Assembly: GCA_963715285.1 (NCBI GenBank)
Contig: CAVQRU010000039.1
Location: 25,701-89,700, forward strand
Length of the DNA stretch: 64,000 nucleotides
Direction of reading: 5' to 3'
From: Sva-07 sp963715285
GTDB lineage: Bacteria; Actinomycetota; Acidimicrobiia; Acidimicrobiales; Ilumatobacteraceae
Numbering within the stretch: the first letter of the stretch is position 1; the number at the start of each line of letters is the position of its first letter. This document shows positions 8,222-17,438 of the stretch, piece after piece. The notes under the pieces were generated by a model. That model ran no database searches and was not told where the DNA came from. It saw nothing but the letters and a program-made list of their open reading frames with translations. The position numbers and the translations under genes are program-made.

Positions 8222-9936
8222 CGGTCGTCGCCACCGCCGGTCACGTCGACCACGGCAAGTCGTCACTCGTCCTCGCGCTCACCGGCACCGATCCCGACCG
8301 ATTCGAGGAGGAGAAGCGTCGCGGTCTCACGATCGACCTCGGGTTCGCCCACACGACGCTGCCCTCGGGCGCCGAACTCAGCTTCATCGACGTGCCCGGC
8401 CACGTGAAGTTCCTCCGCAACATGCTCGCCGGCGTCGGCGGCGTCACGGCGTGCGTCTTCGTCGTGGCTGCCACCGAGGGCTGGAAGCCGCAGTCGGAGG
8501 AGCACCTGCGCATCCTCGAACTGCTGGGCGTCGGCTCGGGCATCGTCGTGCTCACGAAGTCGGATCTCGTCGACGCCGATCTCGCCGAACTCGCGGCGAT
8601 GGACGTCGCCGACCACGTCGCCGGCACCTTTCTCGCCGACGCCCCGGTGCTCGCAGTGTCGTCGACCACCGGGGAGGGCATCGACGCCCTCCGATCGGCA
8701 CTCGACGAGCTCGTCGCCACGTCCGCCGGCGCGGTCGATCGCGGTCGACCTCGGTTGTGGATCGACCGCGTGTTCGCGGCCAAGGGGAGCGGGACCGTGG
8801 CCACGGGCACGCTGGTCGGTGGACGACTCGCGGTCGATCAGGCGGTCGTCACCGAGCCAGGGTCGACGACCGCGCGGATCCGTTCGATCCAGACCGCCGG
8901 ACGAACGGTCGAGTCGATCGGGCCGGGGACTCGTGTCGCGGTGAACCTCGCCGGTGTCGATCACCACGACCTCGCCCGAGGCCACGCCGTGGTCGAACCC
9001 GACCGGTGGCGACTGACCGACCGGCTCGACGCGTCGTTGCACGTGCTCGATGCGCTCGACCACGACGTGTCCCGCCGGGGTGCGTTCGTCGCGTACATCG
9101 GCTCCGGCGAGCACACCGTGAAGCTTCGGGTGCTGGGCCACGAGGCGATCGCACCGGGCCGCGACGGTTCGGTGCGACTGTTCCTCGACGACGCGCTGCC
9201 GCTGCTGCCCGGCGACCGTTTCGTGTTGCGTGAGTCGGGCCGCGACGAGACCGTCGGCGGTGGCGAAGTGCTCGACATCGACCCGGTCCTGCGGGCGTCG
9301 AAGGCCAACCCCGACCGCTCGGTGGACCGGATCGTCCGCGAGCGGGGCTGGATCACGGTGCGTGAGGTGGAGCGGCTGACCGGAGACGCGGTCGACCCGC
9401 TCGTCGGCGACTGGTTGACGACGCCGGAGTCGTTGGCCTCGATGCGTGACGACCTCCTCGAGCGGGTCACCGAGGCGGGTCCGGTCGGGCTCGACGTGGC
9501 TGGGTTCGACGGGCGCGAGCGCGCCGTGCTGGCCACGATCGACGAGATCCTCGTCGATGCGACGACGGTGCGCCTCGCCGACGTCGTCGACCCGTTCGCC
9601 GACCATCCGTACCTCGCGATGCTGCTCGCCGACGGGTTCACACCGTCGCAGCCCGACACCGTCGACCGCGGTGAGCTGCGCGAACTGGTGCGGCGCGGTC
9701 ACGTCGTCGTGCGCGACGGCGTGTACTTCCACGAGGCGACGATCGCGGCTGCGGGTGACGTGGCAGCGGGGTTGCTCGCCACGAACCCCGACGGTTTCAC
9801 CGTGGCCCAGTTCCGCGACGCCACGGGCGCCAGCCGCAAGTACGCGCTGCCGCTCGTGGCCGAACTCGACGCCCGCGGGGTCACCCGTCGGCGCGACGAC
9901 CTCCGCATCGCCGGCCCACGTCTCCCCGGTCGCTGA
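8218..9936 (+). CDS. selB: Selenocysteine-specific translation elongation factor
   Basis: SelB is a GTPase that delivers Sec-tRNA to UGA codons marked by a SECIS hairpin. Its GTPase motifs are clear: GHVDHGKS at the N-terminus, the RRGLTIDLGF switch, DVPGH and TKSD. EF-Tu-like beta-barrel domains follow, and the C-terminal third has the winged-helix character used for SECIS binding. At 572 residues it is close to normal bacterial length. The GTG start overlaps the selA stop (GTGA). Confidence 0.96.
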   Translation: MTVVATAGHVDHGKSSLVLALTGTDPDRFEEEKRRGLTIDLGFAHTTLPSGAELSFIDVPGHVKFLRNMLAGVGGVTACVFVVAATEGWKPQSEEHLRILELLGVGSGIVVLTKSDLVDADLAELAAMDVADHVAGTFLADAPVLAVSSTTGEGIDALRSALDELVATSAGAVDRGRPRLWIDRVFAAKGSGTVATGTLVGGRLAVDQAVVTEPGSTTARIRSIQTAGRTVESIGPGTRVAVNLAGVDHHDLARGHAVVEPDRWRLTDRLDASLHVLDALDHDVSRRGAFVAYIGSGEHTVKLRVLGHEAIAPGRDGSVRLFLDDALPLLPGDRFVLRESGRDETVGGGEVLDIDPVLRASKANPDRSVDRIVRERGWITVREVERLTGDAVDPLVGDWLTTPESLASMRDDLLERVTEAGPVGLDVAGFDGRERAVLATIDEILVDATTVRLADVVDPFADHPYLAMLLADGFTPSQPDTVDRGELRELVRRGHVVVRDGVYFHEATIAAAGDVAAGLLATNPDGFTVAQFRDATGASRKYALPLVAELDARGVTRRRDDLRIAGPRLPGR

Positions 9937-9990
9937 GCTGTCCCGCTCGGCACTGTGTGTCAGCGCACACGTGCGAACTCGACGTCATCG

Positions 9991-10005
9991 CTGACGCAGC
10001 GTCAG
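9991..10005. terminator. Small hairpin between convergent selB and nfeD-like genes
   Basis: A seven-base perfect inverted repeat (CTGACGC and GCGTCAG around one A) overlaps the stop codon of the minus-strand gene. It is the only hairpin candidate in this convergent junction. A one-base loop would require opening of the inner pairs. Confidence 0.3.
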
Positions 10006-11450
10006 GTGGCGGGCTCGGTGGGGGCGGGCTCGGTGGACTGATCGGTGGGAGCGGGCTCGGTGGGTTGATCGGTGGCGGACTGGGCGGGGTCCTTCTTGCG
10101 CATCTCGCGGTAGTCGCGGGCGGCGCCCTCCAGCGGTTCGACGTCGAGGGTGACGCCGTCGATCGCGGCGACGCGCAGTACGTCACCGTCGGCGATCGGC
10201 GTGGCACGGTTGGTGCGGGCGCGCCATCGGGCACCGTCGACCTCGACGATGCCGTCGGGATCGACCGGGCCGACTGCGCTGCCCTCCTTGCCGATCATCC
10301 ACTCGCGTCCGATCGTCGGCGTGGCGAAGCGGGTGCGGACCATCGACGGCATGCCCACGATGAACGTCAGCACGATGCCGACGATCCCGGTCAACAGCGC
10401 CAGCCACGACGGCCGCATCGTCGAGCCGGGAATCGATTCGAACAGGAACCAGCTGCCGACGACGGTCAGGACGATGCCGACCCCCGTCCAGAATCTGGGA
10501 ATGCCGACCTGGACGTCGACGGCGAACGCGAGCATCGCGAGCATGATGACCACGACCGCCCAGGTCTGTGTCGGCAGCACGGCCAGCCCGGTGAAGGCGA
10601 GCACGGTCGAGATCGCCCCCACACCTCCGGCGATGCCCACACCCGCCGTGAAGAACTCGAACACCAGCAGGGCGAGGCCGGTGAGCAGCAGCAGATAGGC
10701 GACCGACGGGCTGGCAACGGTGTGGAACAACTGGTCGACGAGCGACAGCTTGGAGAACCGCACGACCGAGACCGTCTCGAACCGGGTCGACCCGTCGTCG
10801 AGCACCACGAGTTCGGTGGTCACCAGCTCGACGCCGTTCTCCTCGAATCCGTCCATCGCCTGGACCATGTTGCTGATGGTCGGGATGCCTTCGTCGTCGA
10901 TGCGCTGCTTGAACACGCTGAGCGAGCGGGCGTCGGACAACCCGACCGAGCCGTTGCGAAGGCGCTCCTCGGCGATGCCGAAGTCGACGCTGGTGCCCTC
11001 GGGGAGGCCCACCGGGTCGAGCGGCACGCCGATGTAGCCCACGCGGGAGCCGGGCGCCATGCCCGTGACGTCGGCGACGGCGAGCAGTTGGGCGGCCGTG
11101 CCGTAGAAGCGGGCACCGCTCGGTCCGACCCAGATGCCGATCGGGACCGGGGCGGTCGCGACCCGCACGAGCAGATCCTCGATGACGTCGTCGTCGACGA
11201 CGGTCCCGTCGCTGTTCACCTGGAGGATCAATGCCTGCGATCCGTCGGCGTCGGCGCGGTCGATCGCCGTTTCGATCGCATCGACCAGAATCGGGTCGAA
11301 GTAGCCGCTGACCTGCAGCACGTCGACCCGCGCCACGTCGACGGAATCACTCGTGTCGACGGGTTGCTCGTCGCTCTGGGCCTGGACGGCGGGCGCGAAG
11401 AGAGTGAGCCCGGCCATCAGCGTGAGGATGCTGATCGCTAGTCTGCGCAA
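10002..11450 (-). CDS. NfeD-family membrane protein (ClpP-class serine-protease-like)
   Basis: The 482-residue protein begins with a signal peptide ending near VQAQS. A ClpP-class domain follows (about residues 30-230), then several membrane helices, and a C-terminal OB-fold domain typical of NfeD. The archaeal relative PH1510 is a membrane protease that cleaves stomatin. Here the segment GPSGARFYG aligns with the region of its catalytic serine, but the serine does not align clearly, so activity is uncertain. The best start is TTG at 11450, preceded by GGAGG five bases upstream; longer frames have no signal peptide. The C-terminus is a Thr/Glu/Pro repeat. Confidence 0.8.
   Translation of the reverse strand: MRRLAISILTLMAGLTLFAPAVQAQSDEQPVDTSDSVDVARVDVLQVSGYFDPILVDAIETAIDRADADGSQALILQVNSDGTVVDDDVIEDLLVRVATAPVPIGIWVGPSGARFYGTAAQLLAVADVTGMAPGSRVGYIGVPLDPVGLPEGTSVDFGIAEERLRNGSVGLSDARSLSVFKQRIDDEGIPTISNMVQAMDGFEENGVELVTTELVVLDDGSTRFETVSVVRFSKLSLVDQLFHTVASPSVAYLLLLTGLALLVFEFFTAGVGIAGGVGAISTVLAFTGLAVLPTQTWAVVVIMLAMLAFAVDVQVGIPRFWTGVGIVLTVVGSWFLFESIPGSTMRPSWLALLTGIVGIVLTFIVGMPSMVRTRFATPTIGREWMIGKEGSAVGPVDPDGIVEVDGARWRARTNRATPIADGDVLRVAAIDGVTLDVEPLEGAARDYREMRKKDPAQSATDQPTEPAPTDQSTEPAPTEPAT
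11439..11444 (+). promoter_or_regulatory. -10 box TAGTCT of the ArsA-like pair
   Basis: TAGTCT ends eight bases before the GTG at 11453. It lies inside the first codons of the divergent NfeD-type gene, so the two transcription units overlap at their starts. Confidence 0.5.
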
Positions 11451-11452
11451 AG

Positions 11453-12361
11453 GTGCCTCCGGAGAGCGAATATCCGCTGCAATCGTTGACCGCCGCTCGA
11501 GTCGTCGTGGTGGCGGGCAAGGGGGGTGTGGGGAAGACCACGGTAACGGCTGTGATCGCCCGCGCCGCATCGAGCGCAGGCCTTCGCGTGCTGGTGGTGG
11601 AGCTCGACGGCAAGCCGGCGCTCGCTCAGCTCGTGCCCGATCTCGAGGTGATGCCGATCTCGGCGCCGGAGGCACTCGACGAGTACCTGCGCGACAACGG
11701 ATTCGCCCGCATCGCCAAACGCCTGAACCGTACGGGCGTGATCGACATGGTCGGCACCGCGGCACCGGGGATCGACGACATCGTGGTGCTCGGCAAGATC
11801 AAGCAACTGGAACGCTCGGGCCAGTGGGACCTGGTGGTCGTCGACGGGCCGGCCGCCGGCCATGCGATCACCTTCCTGACATCGGCCGCTGGTCTGGCCG
11901 ACTCGGTCCGGTCGGGTCCGGTGCGCACACAGGCCGACGAGGTGCTCGAGTTGCTGCACGATCCGCAGCGCTGTCAGGTGGTGCTGGTGACCCTCGCCGA
12001 GACGACGCCGGTGAACGAGGTCATCGAGACCGCGTACGCACTGGAGGACCAGGTCGGCGTGCAGCTCGGCCCGGTCGTCGTCAACGGGGTCGATCTCGGG
12101 GTGGAGCTGCCGGCCGCGTCGGCGATGTCGTCGATCGTGGGGCATCTCGACGCCGCGACGGCGGGCGCGCTCACCGACGCGGCCGACTTCCGCCGCTCGC
12201 GTCGAGAGATGGAGCGACAGGAACTCGCCCGGCTGGCCGAGCAGCTGCCGATCCCGCAGATCGTGCTCCCGGCACGCCTCGTCGCCGGACTGGTCGCCGA
12301 CGACGTCACCGATCTCGCCGCCGGCCTCGGGGGCCTCCGTCCGTCGGAGACACCACGATGA
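11453..12361 (+). CDS. ArsA/Get3-like ATPase, first of a pair
   Basis: This 302-residue P-loop ATPase carries the deviant Walker A motif GKGGVGKT (residues 22-29) of the ArsA/MinD/Get3 class. The family uses dimeric ATP hydrolysis to move anions or membrane proteins. The pair resembles mycobacterial Rv3679-Rv3680, which are also two adjacent ArsA-like genes; arsenic transport is not implied. The GTG start is leaderless and lies only two bases from the divergent TTG start at 11450. The 3' end overlaps the next gene by ATGA. Confidence 0.85.
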   Translation: MPPESEYPLQSLTAARVVVVAGKGGVGKTTVTAVIARAASSAGLRVLVVELDGKPALAQLVPDLEVMPISAPEALDEYLRDNGFARIAKRLNRTGVIDMVGTAAPGIDDIVVLGKIKQLERSGQWDLVVVDGPAAGHAITFLTSAAGLADSVRSGPVRTQADEVLELLHDPQRCQVVLVTLAETTPVNEVIETAYALEDQVGVQLGPVVVNGVDLGVELPAASAMSSIVGHLDAATAGALTDAADFRRSRREMERQELARLAEQLPIPQIVLPARLVAGLVADDVTDLAAGLGGLRPSETPR

Positions 12362-13470
12362 CGGCGCGACCGGCCGACGAGTTGATCGACGCGTCGTCGG
12401 TCATCGTGTGCTGTGGTTCCGGTGGCGTCGGCAAGACCACCACCGCCGCCGTCCTCGGGCTCGAGGCGGCGCGTCGCGGGCGTCGCGCCGTCGTCGTCAC
12501 CATCGATCCGGCCCGGCGTCTCGCCGACGCGCTCGGCCTCGTCGACGGCCTGGCGTCCCAGCCGCAGCGGATCGAACTGGATGCGCCCGGCGAACTCTGG
12601 GCGATGATGCTCGACACCGCAGCCACGTTCGACGGGCTGGTACGTCGCTACGCGGAGGATCCGGAGCAGGTCGAGCGGATCCTCGAGAACGGCTTCTACC
12701 GGAACATCGCCGGGGCGCTCAGCGGCACCCAGGAGTACATGGCCGCCGAAACCCTCCATGCGCTGCACGGCGACGAGCGGTTCGACCTGGTCGTCGTCGA
12801 CACACCGCCGAGCCGCAACGCACTCGACTTCCTCGAGGCGCCGGGTGTGCTGTCCCGATTCCTCGACCACCGGCTCTTCAAGTTGCTGATGCTGCCCGCC
12901 AAGGGCGGTCTGCGGGTGATCGGCACGGCCACGCAGCCACTCCTGCGGGCGATCGGCCGGGTCGTCGGCTCGGATGTCCTCGCCGATTCGGTCGCGTTCT
13001 TCCAGGCGTTCGCGGGAATGGAGACCGGCTTCCGTGAGCGCGCCGACGACGTCATCGCGCTGATCCGCGCACCCGAGACCTCGTTCGTGGTCGTGGCATC
13101 GGCCCGTCACGACACGATCGCCGAGGCGGTGTGGTTCGTCGAGCAACTGGTCGACCAGGAGGTCGACGTCACCGCGGCGATCGTCAATCGCGCGCACCCG
13201 GCGTTCGGCGACGGCGACGCCGCCGACGCCGAGGCCGAGGCGCTGCTCGCATCCGAGCGAGGCGATCTCGATCTGGCCGCGCTGTGGCGCAACGTCGCCG
13301 ACCTCCGCACACTGCGCGAACGGGAACTCGACGAAATCGCGCCGCTCGGGGCGGTCGCCGGTGACGAGCGAGTGGTGGTGCTGCCGCTGCTCGACCGTGA
13401 CGTCCACGATCTCGATGGTCTGCGGACGATCGCAGCGCATCTCTTCGACCATCCGACCGTCGAGCGGTAG
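12358..13470 (+). CDS. ArsA/Get3-like ATPase, second of a pair
   Basis: The 370-residue protein has the Walker A motif GSGGVGKT (residues 20-27), a VVVDTPPSRNALDFL switch region and a C-terminal half typical of ArsA-like ATPases. It probably forms a heterodimer with the preceding gene product, since both are coupled by a four-base ATGA overlap. No metal-binding cysteine cluster of true arsenite pumps is seen, so a role in targeting or stress metabolism is more likely. Its TAG stop codon forms part of the -10 box of the next gene. Confidence 0.85.
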   Translation: MTARPADELIDASSVIVCCGSGGVGKTTTAAVLGLEAARRGRRAVVVTIDPARRLADALGLVDGLASQPQRIELDAPGELWAMMLDTAATFDGLVRRYAEDPEQVERILENGFYRNIAGALSGTQEYMAAETLHALHGDERFDLVVVDTPPSRNALDFLEAPGVLSRFLDHRLFKLLMLPAKGGLRVIGTATQPLLRAIGRVVGSDVLADSVAFFQAFAGMETGFRERADDVIALIRAPETSFVVVASARHDTIAEAVWFVEQLVDQEVDVTAAIVNRAHPAFGDGDAADAEAEALLASERGDLDLAALWRNVADLRTLRERELDEIAPLGAVAGDERVVVLPLLDRDVHDLDGLRTIAAHLFDHPTVER

Positions 13471-13473
13471 CGT
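13468..13473 (+). promoter_or_regulatory. -10 box TAGCGT of the receiver-domain gene
   Basis: TAGCGT begins with the stop codon of the preceding ATPase gene and ends seven bases before the GTG at 13481. It gives the downstream gene its own leaderless promoter. Confidence 0.45.
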
Positions 13474-13480
13474 CTGGTCC

Positions 13481-13972
13481 GTGCACATCCTGCTTGCCAC
13501 TGACGCCGACTGGATCGTCGACGAGGTCACGGCCGCGCTCGGCGACGACGACGTCCATTTCACCGTGTGTCGCGAGGGTCGGGCCGTCGTCGGCGAGGTC
13601 AAGAAGCAGGTCCCCGACCTTGCGATCCTCGACCTCCAGGTCGGCTCGATGGGCGGGATGGCCGTCACGATGGCGCTCCGGCTCGACGAATCCGCCGGGG
13701 CGGTGCCCCACGTCAAGGTGCTGATGCTGCTCGATCGGGCTGCCGACATGCACCTTGCCCGCCGCAGCGGTGCGGAGGGATGGCTCGTCAAGCCGTTGGA
13801 CGCGCTTCGCCTCCGTCGGGCCGCCGACGTCCTTGCGGCCGGCGGTCGGTACACGGAAGGGCTGCCGCTCGACGCCCCAGATGTCGAGCCGATGGTGCCG
13901 CTGCCCGACGACGAGTCGGCCGTGGATGCGGTCGAGGAATCGTCGGAGGAAGAAGCCGCCACCGCTGGATAG
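13481..13972 (+). CDS. Stand-alone response-regulator receiver protein
   Basis: The 163-residue protein is a CheY-like receiver domain without an output domain. The phosphoacceptor is D51 in DLAILDLQ and the conserved lysine is K104 in LVKPLD. The C-terminal 35 residues are acidic and probably disordered. No histidine kinase is nearby. It lies ten bases after the ArsA-like pair, so a functional link with those ATPases is possible but unproven. Confidence 0.85.
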   Translation: MHILLATDADWIVDEVTAALGDDDVHFTVCREGRAVVGEVKKQVPDLAILDLQVGSMGGMAVTMALRLDESAGAVPHVKVLMLLDRAADMHLARRSGAEGWLVKPLDALRLRRAADVLAAGGRYTEGLPLDAPDVEPMVPLPDDESAVDAVEESSEEEAATAG

Positions 13973-13987
13973 CATGGCGAGCCGCTA

Positions 13988-14065
13988 CGGGGTGTAGCGC
14001 AGCTTGGTTAGCGCGCCACGTTCGGGACGTGGAGGCCGGAGGTTCAAATCCTCTCACCCCGACCA
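13988..14065 (+). tRNA. tRNA-Pro (anticodon CGG)
   Basis: The cloverleaf is complete. The acceptor stem pairs CGGGGTG with CACCCCG, and the anticodon arm is CCACG-TTCGGGA-CGTGG with anticodon CGG. The T-arm contains GGTTCAAAT, the discriminator is A, and CCA is encoded. The arm sequences leave no unpaired stem positions apart from a G-T in the T-stem. Confidence 0.96.
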
Positions 14066-14201
14066 GCCAGGAGGTGTCTGCGAGTCGGGCACCTCGACGT
14101 CTGCACGTGGCGCATTCGGTCAGCGAGTGGTCGCCTGCTGAGACGCCGGACCTGGCAGGACTCCGGCCGGGAACATTCTGGCGATGTGGGACACTTTGAT
14201 C

Positions 14202-15602
14202 ATGCAGGTCCCGGAGACGCACTACGCATCAACCGACGGGCTTCGCATCGCCTATCAGCAGTGGGGCAGCGGACCTCGGTGTTTGATCATTCCGGCGTTG
14301 ATCTCGAACATCGAGATTCACTGGGAGCACGAAACGTACCGGAGAACCCTCGATCACCTCGGCAAGTACATGAGTTGTGTTCATTTCGACAAGCGGGGTA
14401 TCGGACTGTCCGACCGTTTCGACGGAGTACCGACGCTCGAGCAGCGGCTCGACGACATGGTCTGTGTGATGGATGCGGTCGGCTGGGATCGGGCGAACCT
14501 CTTCGGGGTGTCCGAGGGGGCGTTGATGGCGCAGCTCTTCGCGGCGGACCATCCAGAGCGCGTTGAGAGTGTTGCCCTCCTCAACTCGACGATGACCCCG
14601 AGATACCGGCGCCAAGTTCCCGATCACGTGCAGTCCGGCGATCCGCCACTCCCGCGAGAGCAGGAGATCATCGACCGGTTTCACGAGATCGCCGACGCAT
14701 GGTCCGACGACCCGTCGTACATGATCAACTACGAGATGCCGAGCCAGATCGGCAACGATGAAGTCAGCCGATGGATCGGCAGGTTGCAGCGGTTCTCGGC
14801 GACTCCAAACGAATTCCGACGCCAGCTGGAGAGCTTCGTGCAACTCGATGCGGGTGATGCGCCCGAACGCATCGAGGCACCCACGTTGGTGATGCACGTG
14901 AAGGGCGATCGGGTACTCCCCGTTGCGATCGGACGGCTTCTGGCTGAACTCATTCCGGACTCGACCTACGTCGAAATCGACGGCGAGGATCATTTCGCCT
15001 GGATGATGGCGAACTGGCGGGAGATCGTCGACACCTACATCGAGTTCGCCACCGGTGACCCCGTGGAGTCGGCCGGGACCCGCCGGTTCGCGACCGTCAT
15101 GTTCACTGACATCGTCAACTCGACACGCCAGTCGTCAACGGTCGGTGACACGCGATGGCTCGACACGCTCGAGGGCCATGACCGCATCACCCGTGAACTG
15201 GTCGAGCGTCACGGGGGTCGTGTCGTCAAGAGCACCGGTGACGGCATCCTCGCCCTGTTCGACGTTCCATCGCAAGCAGTGTCCTGTGGTGTCGAGATGA
15301 TCGATGCACTTGCCGGGATCGGCATCGAGATTCGAGCGGGTGCACACGCGGGCGAGATCGAGATGCGTGATGACGGTGACATCTCAGGTCTTGCCGTGAA
15401 TCTCGCCGCCCGAGTCGAGCAGCAAGCCACCGACGGCGAGCTTTGGGTGTCCTCGACGATCCGCGACATGATGCTCGGCGGCGACGTGCGTTTCGACGAC
15501 CGTGGTCCACACGAACTCAAGGGGATCGATGGCCAGTGGCGGCTCTTTGCCGTCGGTACCTTGCCGGCCACACAGAAGGCCAGGAGGCCGGGACATGAAT
15601 GA
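14202..15602 (+). CDS. Alpha/beta-hydrolase fused to class III adenylate cyclase
   Basis: This 466-residue protein has two domains. Residues about 1-275 are an alpha/beta hydrolase with nucleophile S104 in GVSEG, an acid near VKGDRV and a histidine in GEDHF. Residues about 288-460 are a class III nucleotidyl cyclase with metal aspartates in FTDIVNST and STGDGILA and the NLAARV arginine. The layout matches mycobacterial Rv1900c. The hydrolase may sense a ligand that tunes cAMP synthesis, as inferred from the fusion. Base composition is clearly lower in GC than in neighbouring genes. An upstream ATG at 14184 would add six residues. Confidence 0.9.
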   Translation: MQVPETHYASTDGLRIAYQQWGSGPRCLIIPALISNIEIHWEHETYRRTLDHLGKYMSCVHFDKRGIGLSDRFDGVPTLEQRLDDMVCVMDAVGWDRANLFGVSEGALMAQLFAADHPERVESVALLNSTMTPRYRRQVPDHVQSGDPPLPREQEIIDRFHEIADAWSDDPSYMINYEMPSQIGNDEVSRWIGRLQRFSATPNEFRRQLESFVQLDAGDAPERIEAPTLVMHVKGDRVLPVAIGRLLAELIPDSTYVEIDGEDHFAWMMANWREIVDTYIEFATGDPVESAGTRRFATVMFTDIVNSTRQSSTVGDTRWLDTLEGHDRITRELVERHGGRVVKSTGDGILALFDVPSQAVSCGVEMIDALAGIGIEIRAGAHAGEIEMRDDGDISGLAVNLAARVEQQATDGELWVSSTIRDMMLGGDVRFDDRGPHELKGIDGQWRLFAVGTLPATQKARRPGHE

Positions 15603-16452
15603 CATGGATGACGTCAGTGCGCAGAGCGGGAACAACGTGGAGGAATGGACCTTCGACGGTACACAGGGCGAGATCGCGGCACGGTCGTGGTTGAGCGCCA
15701 CCGATGATCCGCGTTACGTCGCGGTGCTCGTCCACGGCTATGGCGAGCACATTGGGCGCTACGACCACGTCGCCGCCGCGCTCATCGCCGACGGTGCCGT
15801 GGTCTACGGCCTCGATCACCTGGGTCACGGCAAGAGCGACGGGGAACGGGTCCTCGTCTCGAACTTCGACGACGTGGTCGCCGACGTCGACCGTCTCGTG
15901 GAACAGGCACAGGACGTGTGGCCCGATCTCCCGCTCGTGATGATCGGCCATTCGATGGGTGGCATGATCGCTGCCCGCTACGCCCAGGTGCACGGCGAGA
16001 AGTTGACGGCACTGGTTCTGTCGGCCGCCGTGATCGGTGCGTTCGAACTGATCCCCCAGTTGCTCGCGCTGGACGAGATGCCCGATGATCCGCTCCCGCC
16101 GGAGGTGCTGTCGCGCGACCCGGCCGTCTGCGAGGCGTACGCCGCGGATCCGCTGGTCTGGCACGGCCCGTTCAAGCGGCCAACGGTCGAGGCGATGGCA
16201 GCCATGATCGGAGCAATCGACGCCGACGATTCCGTGGGCCCCTTACCGCTGATGTGGGTGCACGGCGAGGCGGATCAACTCGTCCCCATCGACGGCACGC
16301 GCGTGGGTATCGAGAAGCTGCGCGGCGAATCGTTCCGGCAGCGCACGTACCCCGGTGCCCGACACGAGGTGTTCAACGAGACGAACTCGAACGAGGTGCT
16401 CGCCGACGTGACGGGCTTCGTCGACGCCGTGCTCGACGGTGACGACATCTGA
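15595..16452 (+). CDS. Monoacylglycerol-lipase-like alpha/beta hydrolase
   Basis: The 285-residue enzyme has the hydrolase_4 layout of monoacylglycerol and lysophospholipases. It shows HGYGEH near the N-terminus, the nucleophile elbow GHSMGG, an aspartate in HGEADQLVP and a histidine in GARHEVFNE. Release of fatty acid from monoacylglycerols is the expected activity. AGGAGG at 15582-15587, seven bases before the ATG, fixes the start inside the end of the cyclase gene, so the two overlap by eight bases and are probably coupled. Confidence 0.85.
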   Translation: MNDMDDVSAQSGNNVEEWTFDGTQGEIAARSWLSATDDPRYVAVLVHGYGEHIGRYDHVAAALIADGAVVYGLDHLGHGKSDGERVLVSNFDDVVADVDRLVEQAQDVWPDLPLVMIGHSMGGMIAARYAQVHGEKLTALVLSAAVIGAFELIPQLLALDEMPDDPLPPEVLSRDPAVCEAYAADPLVWHGPFKRPTVEAMAAMIGAIDADDSVGPLPLMWVHGEADQLVPIDGTRVGIEKLRGESFRQRTYPGARHEVFNETNSNEVLADVTGFVDAVLDGDDI

Positions 16453-16471
16453 CGACTGCCTCGTCGACGGC

Positions 16472-17438
16472 TCACCCGCTCGATGGCGCCGGCACGAACT
16501 TCACGCCCCATGTCGTCGTCACCGATTGGCCCGGTTCGAGCCGGATCAGCCCGTCGCCCGCCTGGAATCCGTTCGGAGGGCAACTCATCGGCTCGGCTCC
16601 CAGGCCGAGCCGCCTGCGGTCACGTGCCAAGGTGTCACCGGTGTAGAGCTCGATGATCGGGTAGTGCTCGTCGACCCACAGTTCGACCCGAGCACCATCG
16701 GTGCCCGGTGAGGCGAACGCACGCACGTCCGTCATGATCCCGTACGAGGTCGGTGAAGGGTGCGTCGATCTCGAGTGCGCCGATCCGCTTCGGGGTGCGG
16801 AAGTCGTACGTTGTGCCGGCGACGGGTTCGGTCCCCGTCGGCAGCTGGCGCTGGTTGTCGGTGACGATGCGCGTGGCGGCATCCAATTCGAGAATGCACT
16901 CGTCGATCGATCCGGTGCCCGGCGAGAGGTAGGGGTGCTGACCGCAACCGTACGGCAGCGCGGACACGCCGACGTTGGTGGCGATGGTCGTCACCGTCCG
17001 CTCCGAGTCCCGGAGTTCGTAGGTGACGCTGACGTCCAAGGCGAAGGGGTATCCCTCCATCGGGTGCAGGGTCGTCGCCATCGCCACCCGTGAGCGCGTG
17101 TGTTCGACTGCGTTCCACGAACGCCAGCGGAGCAGACCGTGGATCGCGTTGGCTTTGTCGGGTTCGTTCAAGGGAACGCGGTACTCGACCCCGTCGAATC
17201 GGTAGCGACCGTCGGCGAGGCGGTTCGGCCACGGAACGAGGACCGTGCCGTGTGCTCCGTCGCACATCGCGTCGACCGGGTACGGATCGAGCACGTTGCG
17301 CCCGTTGCACGTGTACTCACGGATGCCGCCGCCGACCTCGACCACCGTGACGTCGTGCTGGGCGTCGCTGATGTGGAACTGCTCTCCCGAGGGCGACCGA
17401 TCGGGCCTGACATCGCTCGCGTCCCATGCTGGCGTCAC
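16472..17438 (-). pseudogene. Aldose 1-epimerase-like gene with single-base frameshift
   Basis: The gene encodes a galactose-mutarotase-type epimerase that interconverts alpha and beta anomers of sugars. The first segment (17438 to about 16704) holds HGLLRW and CGQHPYL with the catalytic histidines. The second (about 16702 to 16472) holds the C-terminal part, including EPMSCPPNGF. One extra base at about 16701-16706, within a GCCCGG run, breaks the frame, and removing it restores continuous family sequence. The GTG start overlaps the TGA of the upstream hydrolase remnant (GTGA). It may be a decaying gene or a base-call error. Confidence 0.8.

Noticed and set aside
10005..10080. GC-rich tandem repeat resembling a structural or satellite element
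   Set aside because: It encodes the Thr/Glu/Pro repeat at the C-terminus of the NfeD-type protein, so it is coding low complexity rather than an independent element.
6650..14200. Search for tRNA-Sec near selA-selB
   Set aside because: Only tRNA-Pro(CGG) was found. No tRNA-like fold with UCA anticodon and long variable arm is visible nearby.
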